In this document: positions 63,240 through 64,000 of the stretch, piece by piece
How the letters are laid out: the number at the start of each line of letters is the position of its first letter
Numbering within the stretch: position 1 is the stretch's first letter
Source of the DNA: Bacillus sp. FJAT-18017
GTDB lineage: Bacteria; Bacillota; Bacilli; Bacillales; Cytobacillaceae
NCBI RefSeq assembly: GCF_001278805.1
Contig: NZ_CP012602.1
Coordinates: forward strand, 5,051,501 to 5,115,500
Direction of reading: 5' to 3'
DNA length: 64,000 nucleotides
Made by a program: the position numbers and the translations under genes
Notes under the pieces: model-generated
The model's database searches: none
The model's input: only the letters and a program-made list of their open reading frames with translations
What the model was told of the DNA's origin: nothing

Positions 63240-63298
63240 TCGTAAATTTTCTTTATTATATAGAACACATGCATTTTTTCTGTTTAATTTAGACCTGC

Positions 63299-64000
63299 TT
63301 ATCTTCCATCGACAACTTCTTTTAAGATTTCATAGGATCTGATTTGCTTACCTCTATCGTACATGTAGGTCACAGCCATTATCTCATCAACGTTGTACTT
63401 ATCCTGAAAACTTTGGAACTGACTACGGATGGTTTCTTTACCCCCCACAAACGAAACACTGGTCATCGACAAGGCCATTTCCTTCTCTTGTGGACTCCAG
63501 ATTGCCTCTATATCTTCAATAGGGGGCTGAAGCGGCGTTTGCGAACCCCGGACAACATTCAGGAAAAACTGCAGCAAAGTAGTTGACTCCCGCTCTGCCT
63601 CTTCATCACTTTCAGCTGCAATGACATTCAAACATACCATCATATACGGTTTGTCCAGATAAGCCGACGGCTGGAACCGATTTCGGTAAATTTGAATTGC
63701 TTCCGCCATATGGCGTGGCGCAAAATGGGATGCAAAAACGTAAGGAAGTCCCAGGCTTGCAGCCAGATAAGCGGAATCAGTCGATGATCCTAAAATGTAG
63801 ATTGGAATTTGGGTTCCGGCTCCTGGATAGGCCTTGACATAGCCTTGCTGTTCATCAGAGCCAAAATAATTAAGAAGGCTTTTCACATCCTCAGGAAATG
63901 TATAGACCGAGTCATGTTTTGATCGCCTCAATGCACTAGCTGTAAGCATATCAGTACCAGGCGCGCGGCCAAGTCCAAGGTCAAGTCGGTCTCCATAAAT
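63299..64000 (-). CDS. LLM class flavin-dependent oxidoreductase (partial, N-terminus outside window)
   Basis: The frame runs open from the right edge ([18 protein letters not shown]..) to a stop at 63299, 233 residues visible. Luciferase-like monooxygenase motifs are [14 protein letters not shown] and [20 protein letters not shown] then [12 protein letters not shown], typical of the MsnO8/YhbW-like FMN- or F420-dependent subgroup. The C-terminal [19 protein letters not shown] is family-typical. Oxidises a small substrate with reduced flavin; substrate unknown. The true start lies beyond 64000. Confidence 0.88.
   Translation of the reverse strand: MYGDRLDLGLGRAPGTDMLTASALRRSKHDSVYTFPEDVKSLLNYFGSDEQQGYVKAYPGAGTQIPIYILGSSTDSAYLAASLGLPYVFASHFAPRHMAEAIQIYRNRFQPSAYLDKPYMMVCLNVIAAESDEEAERESTTLLQFFLNVVRGSQTPLQPPIEDIEAIWSPQEKEMALSMTSVSFVGGKETIRSQFQSFQDKYNVDEIMAVTYMYDRGKQIRSYEILKEVVDGR

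Overview
The window is 64 kb of a low-to-moderate GC, spore-forming member of the Bacillaceae. Evidence for this includes sporulation-type orphan kinases, TnrA with classic TnrA boxes, an FNR-controlled narK promoter, a sigma-B-like promoter, a T-box, a preQ1-I riboswitch, GGAGG-type ribosome binding sites and frequent TTG/GTG starts. No rRNA, tRNA, prophage or CRISPR array is visible. Most of it is ordinary chromosomal housekeeping, transport and signalling DNA with a few decayed patches.

Layout. 1-4 kb: an HD-GYP phosphodiesterase (cut by the window edge) and a histidine kinase that share the same membrane sensor domain, then a KinB-like kinase. 4-8 kb: a heterodimeric ABC exporter (yfiB/yfiC type) and, divergent from it, a strong sigma-A promoter driving an apparently non-coding structured RNA. 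8-11.5 kb: a general stress protein with a sigma-B-like promoter, an array of 53-bp tandem repeats, and a two-gene ThrE-type exporter. 11.6-17 kb: FNR-regulated narK, an MFS efflux pump, a formate/nitrite channel and a Ktr potassium channel subunit. 17-25 kb: a large TPR protein with a degenerate GTPase domain, a Q-rich coiled-coil protein, an intracellular beta-helix protein, a PAS histidine kinase and a DUF1836 gene whose start region is duplicated. 25-30 kb: yplQ, tnrA, amtB, a dnaQ-like pseudogene and T-box-controlled brnQ. 30-40 kb: flavodoxin, amino-acid permease, YkwD-like lipoprotein, phosphatase, BenE and CNNM/CorC genes plus small ORFs. 40-43.5 kb: a YrzF-like kinase and an epimerase flanked by glycosyltransferase wreckage. 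43.5-49.8 kb: preQ1 riboswitch plus queT, ybaN, galM, a GGDEF-EAL protein, a redoxin lipoprotein with an in-frame TGA, and a methyltransferase. 49.9-64 kb: a polar amino-acid ABC transporter, MFS and APC permeases, an Spx paralogue, a MarR-FtsH pair, potABCD and a partial LLM oxidoreductase.

Most notable observation. The lipoprotein gene at 48499-48999 is intact except for one in-frame TGA. That TGA sits exactly at the first position of a CxxC-type active site (TGA-Asp-Tyr-Cys). Twenty nt downstream is the apical loop, beginning GG, of a small perfect hairpin, as expected of a bacterial SECIS element. It is therefore a candidate selenocysteine-containing thioredoxin-fold lipoprotein; a nonsense mutation is the main alternative.

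How the genes fit together. Anaerobic nitrate metabolism (FNR site, narK, FNT channel), nitrogen control (tnrA, amtB), branched-chain amino acid sensing (Ile T-box, brnQ), polyamine uptake and c-di-GMP turnover (HD-GYP, GGDEF-EAL) are represented. Three orphan histidine kinases of the sporulation type lack adjacent response regulators and probably feed a phosphorelay encoded elsewhere.
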